A DNA stretch of 64,000 nucleotides from Heterobasidion occidentale (lineage: Eukaryota; Basidiomycota; Agaricomycetes; Russulales; Bondarzewiaceae). Positions 32,130 through 44,000 of the stretch are shown in pieces. The stretch's first letter is position 1. Every line of letters begins with the position of its first letter. A model generated the notes under the pieces. The model saw only the letters and a list, made by a program, of their open reading frames with translations. It ran no database searches and had not been told where the DNA came from. Location of the stretch: the NCBI GenBank assembly GCA_039111635.1, contig JBCAQO010000014.1, positions 868,001-932,000 of the forward strand. Direction: 5' to 3'. The position numbers were made by a program, and so were the translations under genes.

Positions 32130-34317
32130 TGGGTGGTTGGATGGGCGGAAGGCTCGGTAGGCAGGCGGGAGGGGAGGGTGAGATGACGGAGGGCGCGCGT
32201 GGGTGTGGTAGAGTTGTGGCGGGGATTGTGTGTCGACTTTCGAGGTCGGTGCGATGTCGAGCAACCGAGCGTCCACGCCGTGCAGGCGCAATGTCGGGAA
32301 CCCGCTTGGAGTGCTGAGTCTTCGTCACGTACGTCAGCTACATTCCCAGACTCTGACGCACTCCCTCCATCGCCAATTTCTCTCTCGTTGCAACATAGCT
32401 CCTGTTTCCTCACTTCAACCGTGCAGCTTGAAAAAGATTGTATTACAGGAAGCAAGAATTCCTCGTGCGCTCCCTCTCCCTCTGAGCTCAAGCCAGTCAC
32501 CTGCGCCGTATGGATCACCCGAATTTTGCAGAATGAATGGACCGCGGTCGACTGCTCGGATGGATGGCTCCCCCTATTTCCGTAATTCATCAGAGTCAAG
32601 CCTCGGCTTCACTTGTTCTGTCAAATGCGCGCCCATACTAGGTCATGATTTCGTTCTTCATGAGTTATGTACTATCTCCTAAACAGCCAGAGCCCCTTCT
32701 CAAGTCCACTTTTCCTCCTCCCACTCGATTCTCCCTTTCCAAACTTGGATCCACGTAACAGACTGACCGTTGACACACCTCAGTAATATGTGATGAATTG
32801 TCATCCCCTCTGCGATTCCAAGAAGTCCCAAGACGGCGGGGACCTCGGAAATTTCATGTACTAGGATGCAAACCCCCACCTCCGGTGCGCAAAACAGCAG
32901 CCCCGAAGCCGTCTACAGCTAGGTGCCCCGAAGAGAAGCCCGAGGGTAAGCAGGGAGGAAGCTAGAGGAAGCCAGTCACACTTACTTTGCAGGCGCCCAG
33001 GCTCTCGACCGGAAGCCCCATCGGTGTCTCGCCCGCGCGGATCCCCCAGCCATCTGCGAGGTAACGCTCCCCGCTCGTCCGCCTTCTCCTGTCTTCGACG
33101 ACTCTCCCTGTCCTCGGTCGCCTTCTCGTCTTCTCTCGCGCAGCGGCCTGCGCATCCTGCGGTCGGCGGCGCAGGCGTGGCGTCCGAGGCCGTGGCGACT
33201 TGCTAGCATCATGCCTCGCAGCTCTCTACGGCCGTGCGCACCACCTTACCGCCTCCTGAGCACGGTGTCTGCGGCTGCCTCTCACTCGCTCACTCGACCG
33301 TCTGTACGCAACACGTCGCCGGCATAGTTCAGGTGACCTGTCGCATCCGCGCGCCGTCGCATTTCCGAGTCTCGACGCGGACGTCCGCTTCTAGCGTGGA
33401 ACCAGCACGGGCACCGTGACGCAGGAGCCCCGCACTCTCCGCACTTCGTCGACTCATCTCCTCTCATCTGCGCCCGAGCTGTCAACCCGCTCGCCTTCTA
33501 TGCCTCCGTACGTCTTCGTCTTCGCCTTCGCGCTCTCCGTCTGCGCCCCTGCCGTCATCCTTACGCCTACATGCGATTGCACGCGCTTTTGCGGACGTCG
33601 TCGGGCCTCTGACGTTGCGGTCTGCGGCGTGCGGTCTGCGAGTCTACGTACAATGACGCGCCCCGTCCGAGGGATCAGCGTGGCCCACGAAAGGCGCGGA
33701 GAAGGATTCCGAGTGGCCCGAAGGAGTCCGAGAAGGGCGCGAAAGAGCCCGAACGCGGAAGAAGCCAAGATCCCCGCTGTCACCGTCGCACTTCGCGCTT
33801 CGCTACGTATGTCGTCTCGCGCGTTTGGACTTTGCTTCGGGCAGTCGTACGTGGGCCGGATCGCTCGGGACGAACGTGGGCGGTGGGCCACTTGCTGGCC
33901 GTGCGGGGATCGCGACCTGCAGAGGACGTCTGACGGACGGCCGACGGACGGTGCCCGCTCGACGCCGCATCGAGCGGATTCGTGAGGATCCCCGATGCCT
34001 CTTTCAATCGGCCGTGCCGAACACGCGCCCTAGGTGGCGCAACCCAACTGGGCACCCCTGTCGACCTTGTACTGCCGCCTGCGACTTCCATCGCTCCCAG
34101 GCCCTGCGGGGGCGGGCGTCCGTCGATACAGTACACGACGTGTAATGTGTTACCGCAAGTTCTCCGCTGTTCTGAGGTGTTCTGAGGTGTTTTGATCACT
34201 GACCGCTCCGCTTGCATCAGCCAGCCTGCATCCCCATCGAGGCTCTCTCCCACCCCACTCCCCATCCCCTCAACAAACAGTGCATCACCATCATACGGCA
34301 TCGACGCGAGCTCATGT

Positions 34318-34378
34318 GCAGACACTCACACACATACACTCATTGCAGACACTCACACACATACACTCATACACTCAT
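34318..34378. repeat. 26-27-bp tandem duplication (ACACTCAT-rich)
   Basis: Two copies of a 26-27-bp unit beginning GCAGACACTCACACAC are followed by an extra ACACTCAT. Confidence 0.8.
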
Positions 34379-35178
34379 AGGCAGGCTGGCTGGCAGGCAT
34401 AGGTCCACCCGCGAAGAACCGCTCTACGCATTTGGAGTCGGTCCGATATCGCGTTCAGCATGTACATGTCCGTCATGTTTTCAATTGACTTGTCACCGGT
34501 CGGACTACGTAGTGGCTGTGTCACAGGCTACGTAGTCGGGGCCAGAATGCAATGCATCACTCGGTCGGTCGGGTGGTTGGTCTAGTTCGCGGTCGGATGC
34601 GCGCCGGGAGCGTGCGAGGCAGGAGAAGGCAGCCGGACGGGGGCCTGCGGGGACGTATGCATGCTCGATGCGGTTAGTGTGTACTCGTACAATTGGGAGG
34701 GCGCTGTATTCTGGATCACTGTCGTCCCAAATACGACGCGTGCGCGATCACGCCTACTGCCAGGTGCCACAGCGGCGCGCCACGAGAGCACGACACATCT
34801 CCGTCTGCTGTTGTGTCTGGATGGGATAAGAAGATGTCAACGATCATCCATCTGATCAGGTCGCTTGTCCTGACTCCTGATCATCACGCATCACGCCTCG
34901 CGAGTGGCTATTGGCGCCCCCTTTCCCCACTTCCGCACCCCCTCCGCACACGCGCCGATGAATGCAAAGTCGGAAGCGGCTAGCTGTGCGGCCCAAAGGC
35001 AAAGGGCCAAACAAACAAACAAACAAAGCACCCGCTTTCACATGTTCACAGGCGCGCAGGTCGGTCCAAGACCGGACCAGGGAGGAAGAGATGGAGGTGC
35101 CGACCCCGCCGTATCTATTAGCGCCACTCCGCAAGCATGTGTATACTATACATAGACATCAAGAACCGGCAGCGCCAA

Positions 35179-35218
35179 TGAACTGAATTGAACTGAATTG
35201 AACTGAACTGAACTGAAC
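35179..35218. repeat. (TGAAY)8 microsatellite
   Basis: There are eight five-base units, TGAAC or TGAAT, with no interruption. Confidence 0.9.
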
Positions 35219-35332
35219 GGCCATCGGCAGGGGCATGCATGCCGTGCAGAAGCACCGTACGTGGTCTATGGAAGATGTAGATAGCTGCACTTTGACGAGC
35301 TCGCCAGCCGCTGCGTTATAGGTACAGGCACA

Positions 35333-35390
35333 AAGAAAGAAGGAAAGGAAGAAAAGAAGAAAGAAGAAAGAAAGAAAAAAGAGGAAGGAA
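35333..35390. repeat. GAAA/GGAA purine tract
   Basis: Nearly 60 bases of A and G only, in GAAAG/GAAG units. Confidence 0.8.
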
Positions 35391-36031
35391 ACCCGATGAA
35401 GATATATGAGCACAAATGGGGCCGTCGCGATACACGCATACACAGAGTGAAAGAGCGCAGGGAGGTCAAAGGAGAGGGCAGAGAGTGAGGACGTGGATGG
35501 GATGTATGGATGCAGGTGGAGATGGGATGGGGATGGGGATGGGATGTACACGTCGACCAAGAGACGGTCGGGATGGGAAAGAGACGGGAACGGGGGCGCA
35601 TGTATATACGGTTGCTGGATGCTGTGGGGAGGCAAAGAGAGAAGAGGAGGGGGGCGGGGGATATGTATTATACTAGGTACAACAGCCGCAGTCGCGGTAG
35701 GGCGGGACGGGTCGGGTCGTGCGGGTCGTCTCGCGGTCGTAAGAGGGCGTGTCGTGTTAAAGAGAGTAAGGAAGTAAGGAAGATGACGAGCGGCAGCTTA
35801 ATGGGTGAATGTGAAGATGAGGGTGGAGATGAGGTGAGATGATGAACAGATATGGGCGATGGGCGGACATGGGCGTCTGTGGGACGGCGGGGAAGCGAGC
35901 AGAAGCGGGATAGAGGGAACAGAAGGCACCCTGTGCCGGCGCAGGGCCCCGAAGCGGGCCGATCCAAGACTACAGAACGAGCGGGTGGAGGCGACAAGAA
36001 AGCAGGCGGGGACGAAGCACGGGCGGCGCGC

Positions 36032-37424
36032 TCACTCGCGCCTCGACCGCGAGCGCGCCCCTCCGACCAGCCTGTTCGCGATCCTCTTCCACCCCAGCCC
36101 GAACCCCGCGCTCGCGGGCGCATCGGCGCTCGACCCGCGGTTGGCCGGGATTGGAAAGAAGTGCACCGAGTCCTCGGGGCGCGCAGTCGTCGTGGGAGAC
36201 GCGAGCGCGAGGAACGTGAGCGTGTTCGCGGGCGCGGACACCGGTGCGCGCGAGGCGGGGCGCGGGCGGGGGAGCGGGCGGGAGCGGGAGCGGGACGGGA
36301 GGGGCGGGAGAGAGGGCGTGTGGAAGCACGGGTCGGAGAGCGCGAAGTGCAGCTGAGCGTCTTCGTCGAAGAGAAGGCCGGACGCGGCGTGCGCGCCTGC
36401 GCGTTGGTCCCGCTGGTGCTCTTCGTAGTGCGGCGAGGGGTCGTCGCCATAATGCGAGAGCGGCTCGTCCTCGTCCACCTCGTCGATCGCGTCGTATCCG
36501 CCGACGCCCTCCGACCACTGGCGGCAGGCGTAGATCATCGTGCGCCTCCGCGCGCGGACCTCCTTCGCCCGGCGGGTCGCGCTCAGGACCTCCTGGTCGA
36601 CGTCCTCCCCGCCGTCCTCGCGGACGGCGGAAGCCCAGCACATGTCGTTGAAGGCATCGCGCGGGCTCGAGATGAGCTGCTCGTCGAGCGCAAAGGCGGC
36701 GAGGATGTCGGTGAGCGGGGCGAGGCCGTCCGCGTGGGCCGCGGTGTCGAGGTCAGCCTCGTTTTGGGTGATAGGGGAGGTGGCGAGAGGCGAGGTGGGG
36801 GAGTACGGGAAATGCTCGTGCTCGAGGTCGTGCTCGTGCGCGCCGAGGGTCGAGTCCGACTCGGAGGACCAGATGGAGGCGAGGTCGAAGGATCTGAGGG
36901 AGGTCGTGTGGATGCCTGCAGGATATCAGCGACGTTGAGGGACGGGCGGGAACACGAAGGGAGAGGGACGCACTCGAGTCGTCGGTGGACGGCGTCGGGG
37001 ACGGGGCGCCGACGTCCCGATGATCTGTGGGCGTGGGCGGGGCGTCTGCAGGGCCGGGGGTCCGGCTCCGGGGGCCTCTGGGCTTGGCCGCCTTCCTGCT
37101 GCTGCGTGCCCTCGCGCGGCGACTCTGGCGCTGTTCGCGCGAGGCCACCGTCGTTACGATCACGGTCGAGTTGGCGTGGACAGCCCCCCGGGGTATCGAT
37201 GCGACATCCGGTCAGCGAGCATTCCGACATCAGAGGTGGGGTTGATGCACACTCACCCGCTGCGAGTCCTTGCTCGTCGGCCGTGGCTTCTCGACGTCCT
37301 TGCTGAACTCCCGCGGCCACGACCCGCTGAGAGCGGTGTAGCCGTGGTCCTTGAGGTTATTCACGTCCCGGAACGGCTCGACGTTCATCGAAGCCCAAGT
37401 CATCTCTACTGGAAACGCGTTCAT
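36032..37424 (-). CDS. Orphan protein, 402 aa
   Basis: Three exons (37257-37424, 36974-37130, 36032-36915) with GT-AG introns in matching phases sum to 403 codons including the stop. The start MNAFPVEMTWASMNVEP is the first ATG of the frame. Exon 1 includes LKDHGYTALSGSWPREF. Exon 2 is basic and Pro/Ser/Thr-rich. Exon 3 has an acidic patch (DEVDEDEPLSHYGDD), a Pro/Arg/Ser-rich linker and a C-terminal motif GWKRIANRLVGG. I know no family for it. A TATA-like TATAAAG on the - strand lies about 390 bp upstream of the ATG. Alternative open frames on the + strand over this gene look like GC-driven shadows. Confidence 0.6.
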
Positions 37425-38631
37425 GATGGTGGGGAGGTTCGGAATCGGGTCGGAAACAATACGCGGTCGTGGAAGGGGTGATGTATGTGTACAGAGGGGA
37501 AGAAGAAACCCACGAGCTGATGCGCAGATGCAGCTGGGTATTAAGACAGATGGGAAGAAAGGAAGGACGGGCCAAGACACGTCAACGGTCACGGTGCGTG
37601 TGGCCTTGCGTGGCGCGGGAAGGAGATCCGGAACGTGCGCGTCGAGCGAGCCCGGGCTGCGTTAGATTAAAAATTCACAGGAAGGGAAGCCAGGGGAGAA
37701 CTGCCAACCGGCGAGCCACAGGGCTGACACGAGGAGGGAGGGCGGACGAGAGCTGAGAAGGTATGTACTGGGTGTTTGATGCGGCGGTCCTAGGGATCCC
37801 AGTAAGAGCACGGACTTTATAAGATTCGCGCGGGCGCAAGGCTGAGACCTGTTCGGCGCGGGGAGCGGGAGAGGTTGCGCTCAGCAGACATGGAGCCTTT
37901 TTGTGTTGGGACGGGGCTGACAATTGTAATTGTGTGCGGTGTGGCCGGTTCGGACGCATTACTGACCGCGATTGCAGGGCTTCGGTCTGCGATCTGGGCA
38001 ATCAGGACCATCTCGTGGGTGTCCACCTCGGCGTGCCGGGGCACGTGCATCGCGCACATAATTAACGGGAAGGTGCCTGTGTTGCATGCCCCGTGAACAT
38101 GACAACAACATCCAGGCGCCGAACGCAGAAGCGCCGCGCGCTCAACGTAATCTCAGCACGGAGCTTTCGATGTGATCATACCGTAGATGGCAAGGGAGTC
38201 TCGCATTTGAGAAGCCCTGCTTGACAAGATACGAGAAGGAGAAGACGGAACGTGTGCAGGGAGCGAAGTTATGTATGCGAGATATAAAAAGAGAGACGTG
38301 GATATGAGCAATAAATAGTGTATGCTGAACTAGACCGAGAGTAGATGGAGTGCTAGAATGCGGGAAGTGAATGATTATGGAGCAATGAGCGATATGATGC
38401 CGAGGGCGAACCGTGAAGGTGACGAGATTGAAAACGAAAGCGATGACAAGAGAGCGACGGAGCAGGAATCAGTAAGTGAAGTGAGCCGTAAGATGCGATC
38501 AACAGAAAGACAAAGAAAATGCGGAGCATACCGTCAGCAGCCCCGCCCAACCGAAACATCGCGACGGACGCGCGCGCATCTCTAAGTCTGCGCCCGCGAC
38601 GGAGACAAGAACATCGCCCTGCTCCTCCGCT
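37425..38631. other. Intergenic region
   Basis: No gene is visible. The left part is probably the 5' region of the preceding - strand gene, with a TATA-like element near 37816. The right part holds the 3' region of the next - strand gene. Confidence 0.35.
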
Positions 38632-39965
38632 TCATCTCCTTGCCCAGCCCTTCGCCTTTCTCACCCACCCATCCCTCTCCTCCCCCGCCTCCTCTTCTTT
38701 CTCCTTCTCCTTCTCCTTCCCCGGTCTCCCTTTCAAGGACATCCCTCTCAGTCTCCCATCGGTTTTTGGCACATCAGCATAGGCTGCCGCGCGGCTCTCC
38801 GCGCGTAGGTCCTTGATCCCGTCATCCTCCACGACGTGGCTCGCCTCCTCGATGACAACACCTACACCGATAATGACGCCCGAGTCGAGGCCGGCACCCG
38901 CAAGGCTGTTCTTCGACGCCGAGCGGGAGAGTTTTCGCGAGATCATGCCCCCGACAGAGCGCGACAGACTCTGCCGCGCCGCGAGGTGGTGCACCTGCGT
39001 GACGTGGTCCGACTCCGCGAGGCGCTCGGGCGCGCGGTCTGATTCGTGTGACGCGAGCGAGTCCGAGCTGCGCGACTGCGACGGCGGGCGGGGCTACGCG
39101 GTCAGAAAGAGTAAAAGAAGAGGGAGCTAGCGCGATGCACACACCTGTCCCTGGTAGAACGCGGCGATCGGGCGCCCGATGCTGGGCGTCGTCGGCACGC
39201 TGAACGTCGTCACGCGCAAGTCGCCATCTTCGACCTGGCCGAAGCGAGAGATGGAGATGCTGCCCCTGCGTCGCTCGCGCGGCCGGTCGGCGACCGTCGC
39301 GCGCGCGCTCGACAGCATGGGCAGGGGTGACGAGGACGACTCCCGCGACTCTAGCTCCTCATGCGCCTTCTCCTCGAGCTCATGTGCGCGAGCTTCTTCT
39401 GCCTGGGCACGCCGGGCGCTCTCCTGTTCGAGCTTTTGGAATATCTGGTGTTGTTGTTATTGTCAGTACGGTTCGTGTCGTGTTCGAGAAGACGCGCGTG
39501 TGAAAGATCAGGTGGCCGCGGTCGCACGGTTATAGTACCTTCTCGAGAGACTCTGGATGACCGACCATGGCTACAAAGACGTCGAGAATGGGCTCAGATG
39601 GACGACCGTGCTCGTGGGGAGAGAGAAAGAGAGAGAGAACAAGGAAAGAAGGGACCGAGGGCGAGGACGGGTTCGGGTGACGCGTGTGAGATAAGTCAAA
39701 CCCTGCCCTGCAGCAGCTTCCAGAAGGACGCCTGCGGCTTCGACGCGACGGGCCTCTCGTCACTCTCATTTCGCTTTCGCCCGCGCCAGACAGACACAGC
39801 CCGTCTCCGTCTCCGCGCTGGGGACTCAGTGCAATGGGAGATTATCAGAGCTCGCGCTCCGCGATCGTCCTCATTTTCGCTCGACAAGATTTCAAGAGGC
39901 AGATCGAGAAAACGAGGGTGCGAAAATATCTTCGGATGATGCGCCGTATCTTCGAGGTCGCTCAA
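38632..39965 (-). CDS. Orphan protein with an unresolved start
   Basis: Four coding blocks are linked by phase-0 introns: up to 39965-39702, 39539-39610, 39145-39444 and 38632-39093. The last three total 277 residues and are well supported by splice sites. They contain HGRPSEPILDVFVAMVGHPE, then a heptad-like charged helix (EEARAHELEEKAHEE), a basic stretch, VTTFSVPTTPSIGRPIAAF, and a Lys/Glu-rich tail ending KAKGWARR. The first block has no ATG in frame after an upstream stop, and its donor (GTTTGA) is poor. Translation may therefore start at the Met in FVAMVGH or in an unseen upstream exon. I recognise no family. Confidence 0.5.
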
Positions 39966-41059
39966 GGCCGTTCTCCTCTGCGGTCGCTGCGTCTACAAGC
40001 CTCTACGCGCTCGCAGAAATTGGCGTGCATTCTGGGCGGGGCCTGGCCGTTCCATCACTGAGAACTGAGACTCCAGCGCAGGCCCGGCTAGGCCCCGGGC
40101 TGCCCAGGGGGACGGCCGTTGCACGTGGATCTCGCGTGGATAAACGGCTGAGCTGCTCTAAACACCACCGAGCGTGGAGAGCGTGGAGGCAGGTGGAGCC
40201 TAAAATTTAAAAGCTTGCAATACGATCGCTTGTGGCTTCGAGGCGATGGCAGTAGATGGCAGTACAGAGTTGAAGCGAGAGCGTAATTTTCCAAATCTTG
40301 AAAATCTCATGCCAACAAGGCCATTCGGAGGGAGCCGGTTTATATGACGCATACGGTTGTACCCGAACCAATGGAAACAGCCCTATCGACCCCAGCCTCC
40401 ACTTTCACCAACTTATGATCCACAAGAGAAGGCCAATGCCCTTGGATAGCCGATAATGCGTCAATGGGCTCAAGGCAAGCTGTTACACGAATCAACTCAG
40501 TCTTGGCGACTAGCCGGTATCGAGGTCCAAACGAACGAATACGAAAAGCTGAAACGCTGAGTCTTCACTCGCCATAAATTAGATCATGCAAATCGTGAGT
40601 CATAAATACATACCGTATGAGATAGAAACAGATAGAGAATGGATAAAATCAGGACATTCGACTCGCCCTACAAACCGTCGCCAGCGTTACTATCTACACG
40701 TACGAAAGGAAGAGACTGCGCCAGGGGGAACGAAACACAACGAAACCGTCCCTGCTCAGGCTGTAAGTTTCAACAATCAGCTATTTACCACATGCAGAAG
40801 AAGCACGGAGGCGGCAAAGCATACGACGGTTGACGAACCCAGAGCACAACATACTGACACAACAGAACAGAACAACGTCCATCGGCGTCACAAACACAAC
40901 ACGTCGAAAGCTGGTACGGTATTGCGATTCCACAGCAAGCAGAGCAGGGGTCGTAGGTCATGAGTCTCGTGTCGGGTCGTCGCAGGGTCATATCGCATAC
41001 ACCCTGAGATTTGGAAGAGTCGGTTCGTTAGACGCAAATTCAAGGTCTACCTCCTCTAC
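39966..41059. other. Intergenic region
   Basis: I see no gene. Short frames here lack motifs. The sequence is less GC-rich than the flanking genes and probably contains the upstream region of one gene and the 3' end of the other. Confidence 0.35.
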
Positions 41060-44000
41060 CTAGTGAGCAGCAAAAAACTCAGCATTCAAATGTGGATCAA
41101 GAACGGGACCGGAGCTGTTCATCTCACCCCTGTTATTTTTCCTCTTTTTCCTCTTCTTCCCCGCGCCATCCCCACCAGCCTCGCTTGCTGTGTCATCTCC
41201 TTCGTCACCACCGCCCAGCAGGCCTTTGAGCACAGCCTTCTCCTCCGACTTAGTGCCCTCAGGGCCCTCGAGCGCAGAAGGGGGCTCCGATGCCCCGGTA
41301 GCAGTCATGGGTTCATCGCTCTTCAGCTGAGCAGAAGAGGTATCCACAGCAGGCGGCTTGACAGCGACTTCTGCTTCAGCTTTAGGATTAGCATCACCGT
41401 TGGCCGGTTCCGCCTCCGTCGACTCTGGAGTCCCGGCTGATAGCCTTGGGACCTCTGCGTCAGGCGCCACGCCCACCGTCGCACTATCAGCTGCCTTGTC
41501 CACTGTCGCATCCTTGACAGGTGCATCGGAAGGGACTTTGGCGCCAGCTGCATTAGTATCGGCTGGCGGCAATAGGGCCTTCGTTGAGTCTGCAGAAGGT
41601 TCCGCGCTCTTGGACTGTACAGCGTCGGCTGCAGGCTGCTCGGTAACCGTCGCCGGGATGGGCTTGTTTTCATCCTTTGCAGCAGTGGCCTGCTCGGAAG
41701 AAGTTTCTGGACCGGAAGACCCCGCCTTCGTCGCGTCAGCGTTGGCAGTAGCGGCAGGTGCAGGTGATGCAGACTCCGCGGAGGGACCTTTGTCGGAGGA
41801 TAAGCTCTTGTTGTCAGTCGCAGCGGAGACCTTGGAGGCTTCAGAGTCAGCGGGCTTCACGCCTGTAGGCTGCTCAGTCGATTTTAGAGGTGAGGCTTGT
41901 GTTGATGTCGGTTCGTCTGGTCCATGTACGGAATCTTCGTATGCGATGTCAGAGGGGCTAGAACGATCATCAATGGGAGTACTCACCATTAGAAGCAGTA
42001 GGTGGATTGGTCGCATCTGAGGGCTTAACACTTGTAGCGGGCGCCGTCGACGGAACGTCTGGCCCTTTCGCCGGGGCTAGCGGTGGAGCAGGCTGAGTTG
42101 TAGAGGAAGCAGTGGCTTTCTTTGCCCAAGGACTGGGTCGGACGGCTGGATTGATGGTTTTGGGGGAAGCAGGCGCGTTGCCTGTCTGTGAGCTGGAAGC
42201 CTTAACCCACGCGTTGGGAACACCCTTGTTCGTAGCATTGGCAGTGGGTGAGGCGGCGGAAAGCGGGGTCGCGGGTGACGGCTTGCCCCATGCAGGTTTG
42301 ACTGGAGCAAGAGACGAGGGACGTACGGCCGGAGCTGTCGGCTGCGATTGGTTCGGATCATCGGTCTTCACAGTTGCGTCTTTAGGAGGCACAGGCGGCT
42401 TGTCATCAGATTTGGGTGCGGGTGCTGGCGAGGGAGAGCTCTTCTCATCCGATTTCGTGGCCTTCGTATCGATGGTGGCCGCCTTCGGATCTGCAGGCTG
42501 CTTCGTATCGATCTGGGTGTTCGCGTCGGCGTCCTTAATTAGCTGAGTCTGCGACTGGTTGTCGTTGGCCTTGCCGTCTGCTTTCTGCCCAGGTTCGTCG
42601 CCGGCGGCGTTCTGCTCAGGCTGCTCCTTGTCCGCCTGCTCGATCTTCGCTCCTCCCAGCTTCTGGGGGTCCGTAGCATTTTCACCTTGAGTCGTGGCGC
42701 TCGCGGTCGAAAGTACTTTGTCCGCGTGCTGAGCTGTGTCCTGCTTAGCCTTCGCTTCGGCCTCCTTGTCGGCTTGCTCCTTCGCTTCCTTAGCCTTGGC
42801 GTCCAAGTTTGCCTTTTCCTTTGCTTGTTCTGCCTTTTCCGCGAGAGCTCGAGCGTCAGCATCAGCCTGGACCTTGGCTTCCTTGGCTTCCTTCTCCAGC
42901 TTGTCCTTTGCCTCCTTCGCCGCCGCCGCTGCCGCCGCCTCCGCCTCTGCGGCCTTTTTCAGCTGTTCCTCTTTCTCGGCCTTTTCCTTCGCCTCCGCCT
43001 CCGCCTTGGCTTTGGCGGCAGCCTCCTCTGTCTTCTTCTGCAGAGCCTCTGCCTGCACCTTCGCTTCCGCGGCCAGCTTCTCCTCCCTCTTCTTCGCAGC
43101 CTCTGCCTCTTGTGCCGCCTTCTCAGCTTTAGCTTTCGCTTCCGCCTCAGCCTTAGCTTTCGCTTCCGCCTCAGCTTTGGCCTTCGCTTCCGCCTCAGCT
43201 TTGGCCTTCGCTTCCGCCTCAGCTTTGGCTTTGACAGCCTCCTCTTTCTTCCTGTTGGCCTCCTCTTTCTTGCGCTGAGCCTCCTCCTTAGCCTTGCGGG
43301 CGGCCTCCTCTTTGGCCTTCTGCTCGGCCTCTTGCTTCTTGCGCTGAGCCTCTTCCCTCTCCTTCCGTTCGGCCTCCTCCTTTGCCTTTTTCTCAAGCCG
43401 CTCCTTCTCCTGCTGTTCGGCCTTCTGCTTCGCTTCCTGCGCTGCCTTCTCCTGCTTCTCCCTCTCAAGACGCGCCTTCTCCTCTCGCTCAGCCTTCTCC
43501 TTCGCTTCCTTCTCCCTCTTCTCCCTCTCGAGCTTCTCCGTCAGCTCGCGTGCTGCCCTCTCCTTCTCCAACTGTTCCGCTTCCAATCGCTCACGATCCA
43601 ACCTCTCGCGGTTGGCACGTTGCTTCGCCTCCTCCCTCTGAGCTAGATCGCTCCTCATCGGCATGGCGTTGAACTGGCCCGCGCCTCTCCCACCTCGTGA
43701 CATCGAACCCCATCCACCAGGAATCGGACTCTGCAGTGGGCTTCCATCTTCCGGACCTTTGCTCTCCGCATCCGACTCCTCACCACCCGCGAGTAGGCTT
43801 GAAGCCCATCCGAACAGCCCAGAACGCGGGGTTGATGCACTGCCCTTGCTCTGGTGACCCGAAGCTTTAGGCGCACTCGCACGAGCATTGTTGACAGCAT
43901 TGGCGTTGGAGGCTCGGTGATCGGGAGGCTTGGAGAAGGCACTCTCGGCCGGTGTGTGGCTGGAGATGTCAAATGTTTTCGGCGTTTCCGTGACAATCTT

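Larger units (their letters stand above)
32130..36031. other. Gene-poor region with microsatellites
   Basis: No gene is convincing. Long open frames on both strands at 33400-34330 reflect GC-rich sequence with no motif. Simple repeats lie at 34318-34378, 35179-35218 and 35333-35390. GGGATG-rich sequence is found at about 35510-35550. The last few hundred bases are probably the 3' UTR of the gene ending at 36032. Confidence 0.35.

Noticed and set aside
33416..33985. 189-codon ORF on the + strand
   Set aside because: It has overlapping frames of similar length on both strands and a low-complexity Arg/Ser/Pro product.
35852..37306. 484-codon ORF on the + strand
   Set aside because: It lies opposite a well-spliced gene on the - strand, has Arg/Gly/Ala composition from GC-rich sequence, and shows no motif.
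42687..43646. 319-codon Leu/Arg-rich ORF on the + strand
   Set aside because: It is the antisense of the Lys/Glu/Ala repeat region of the BTB protein, and its Leu-rich look is a by-product of that repeat.
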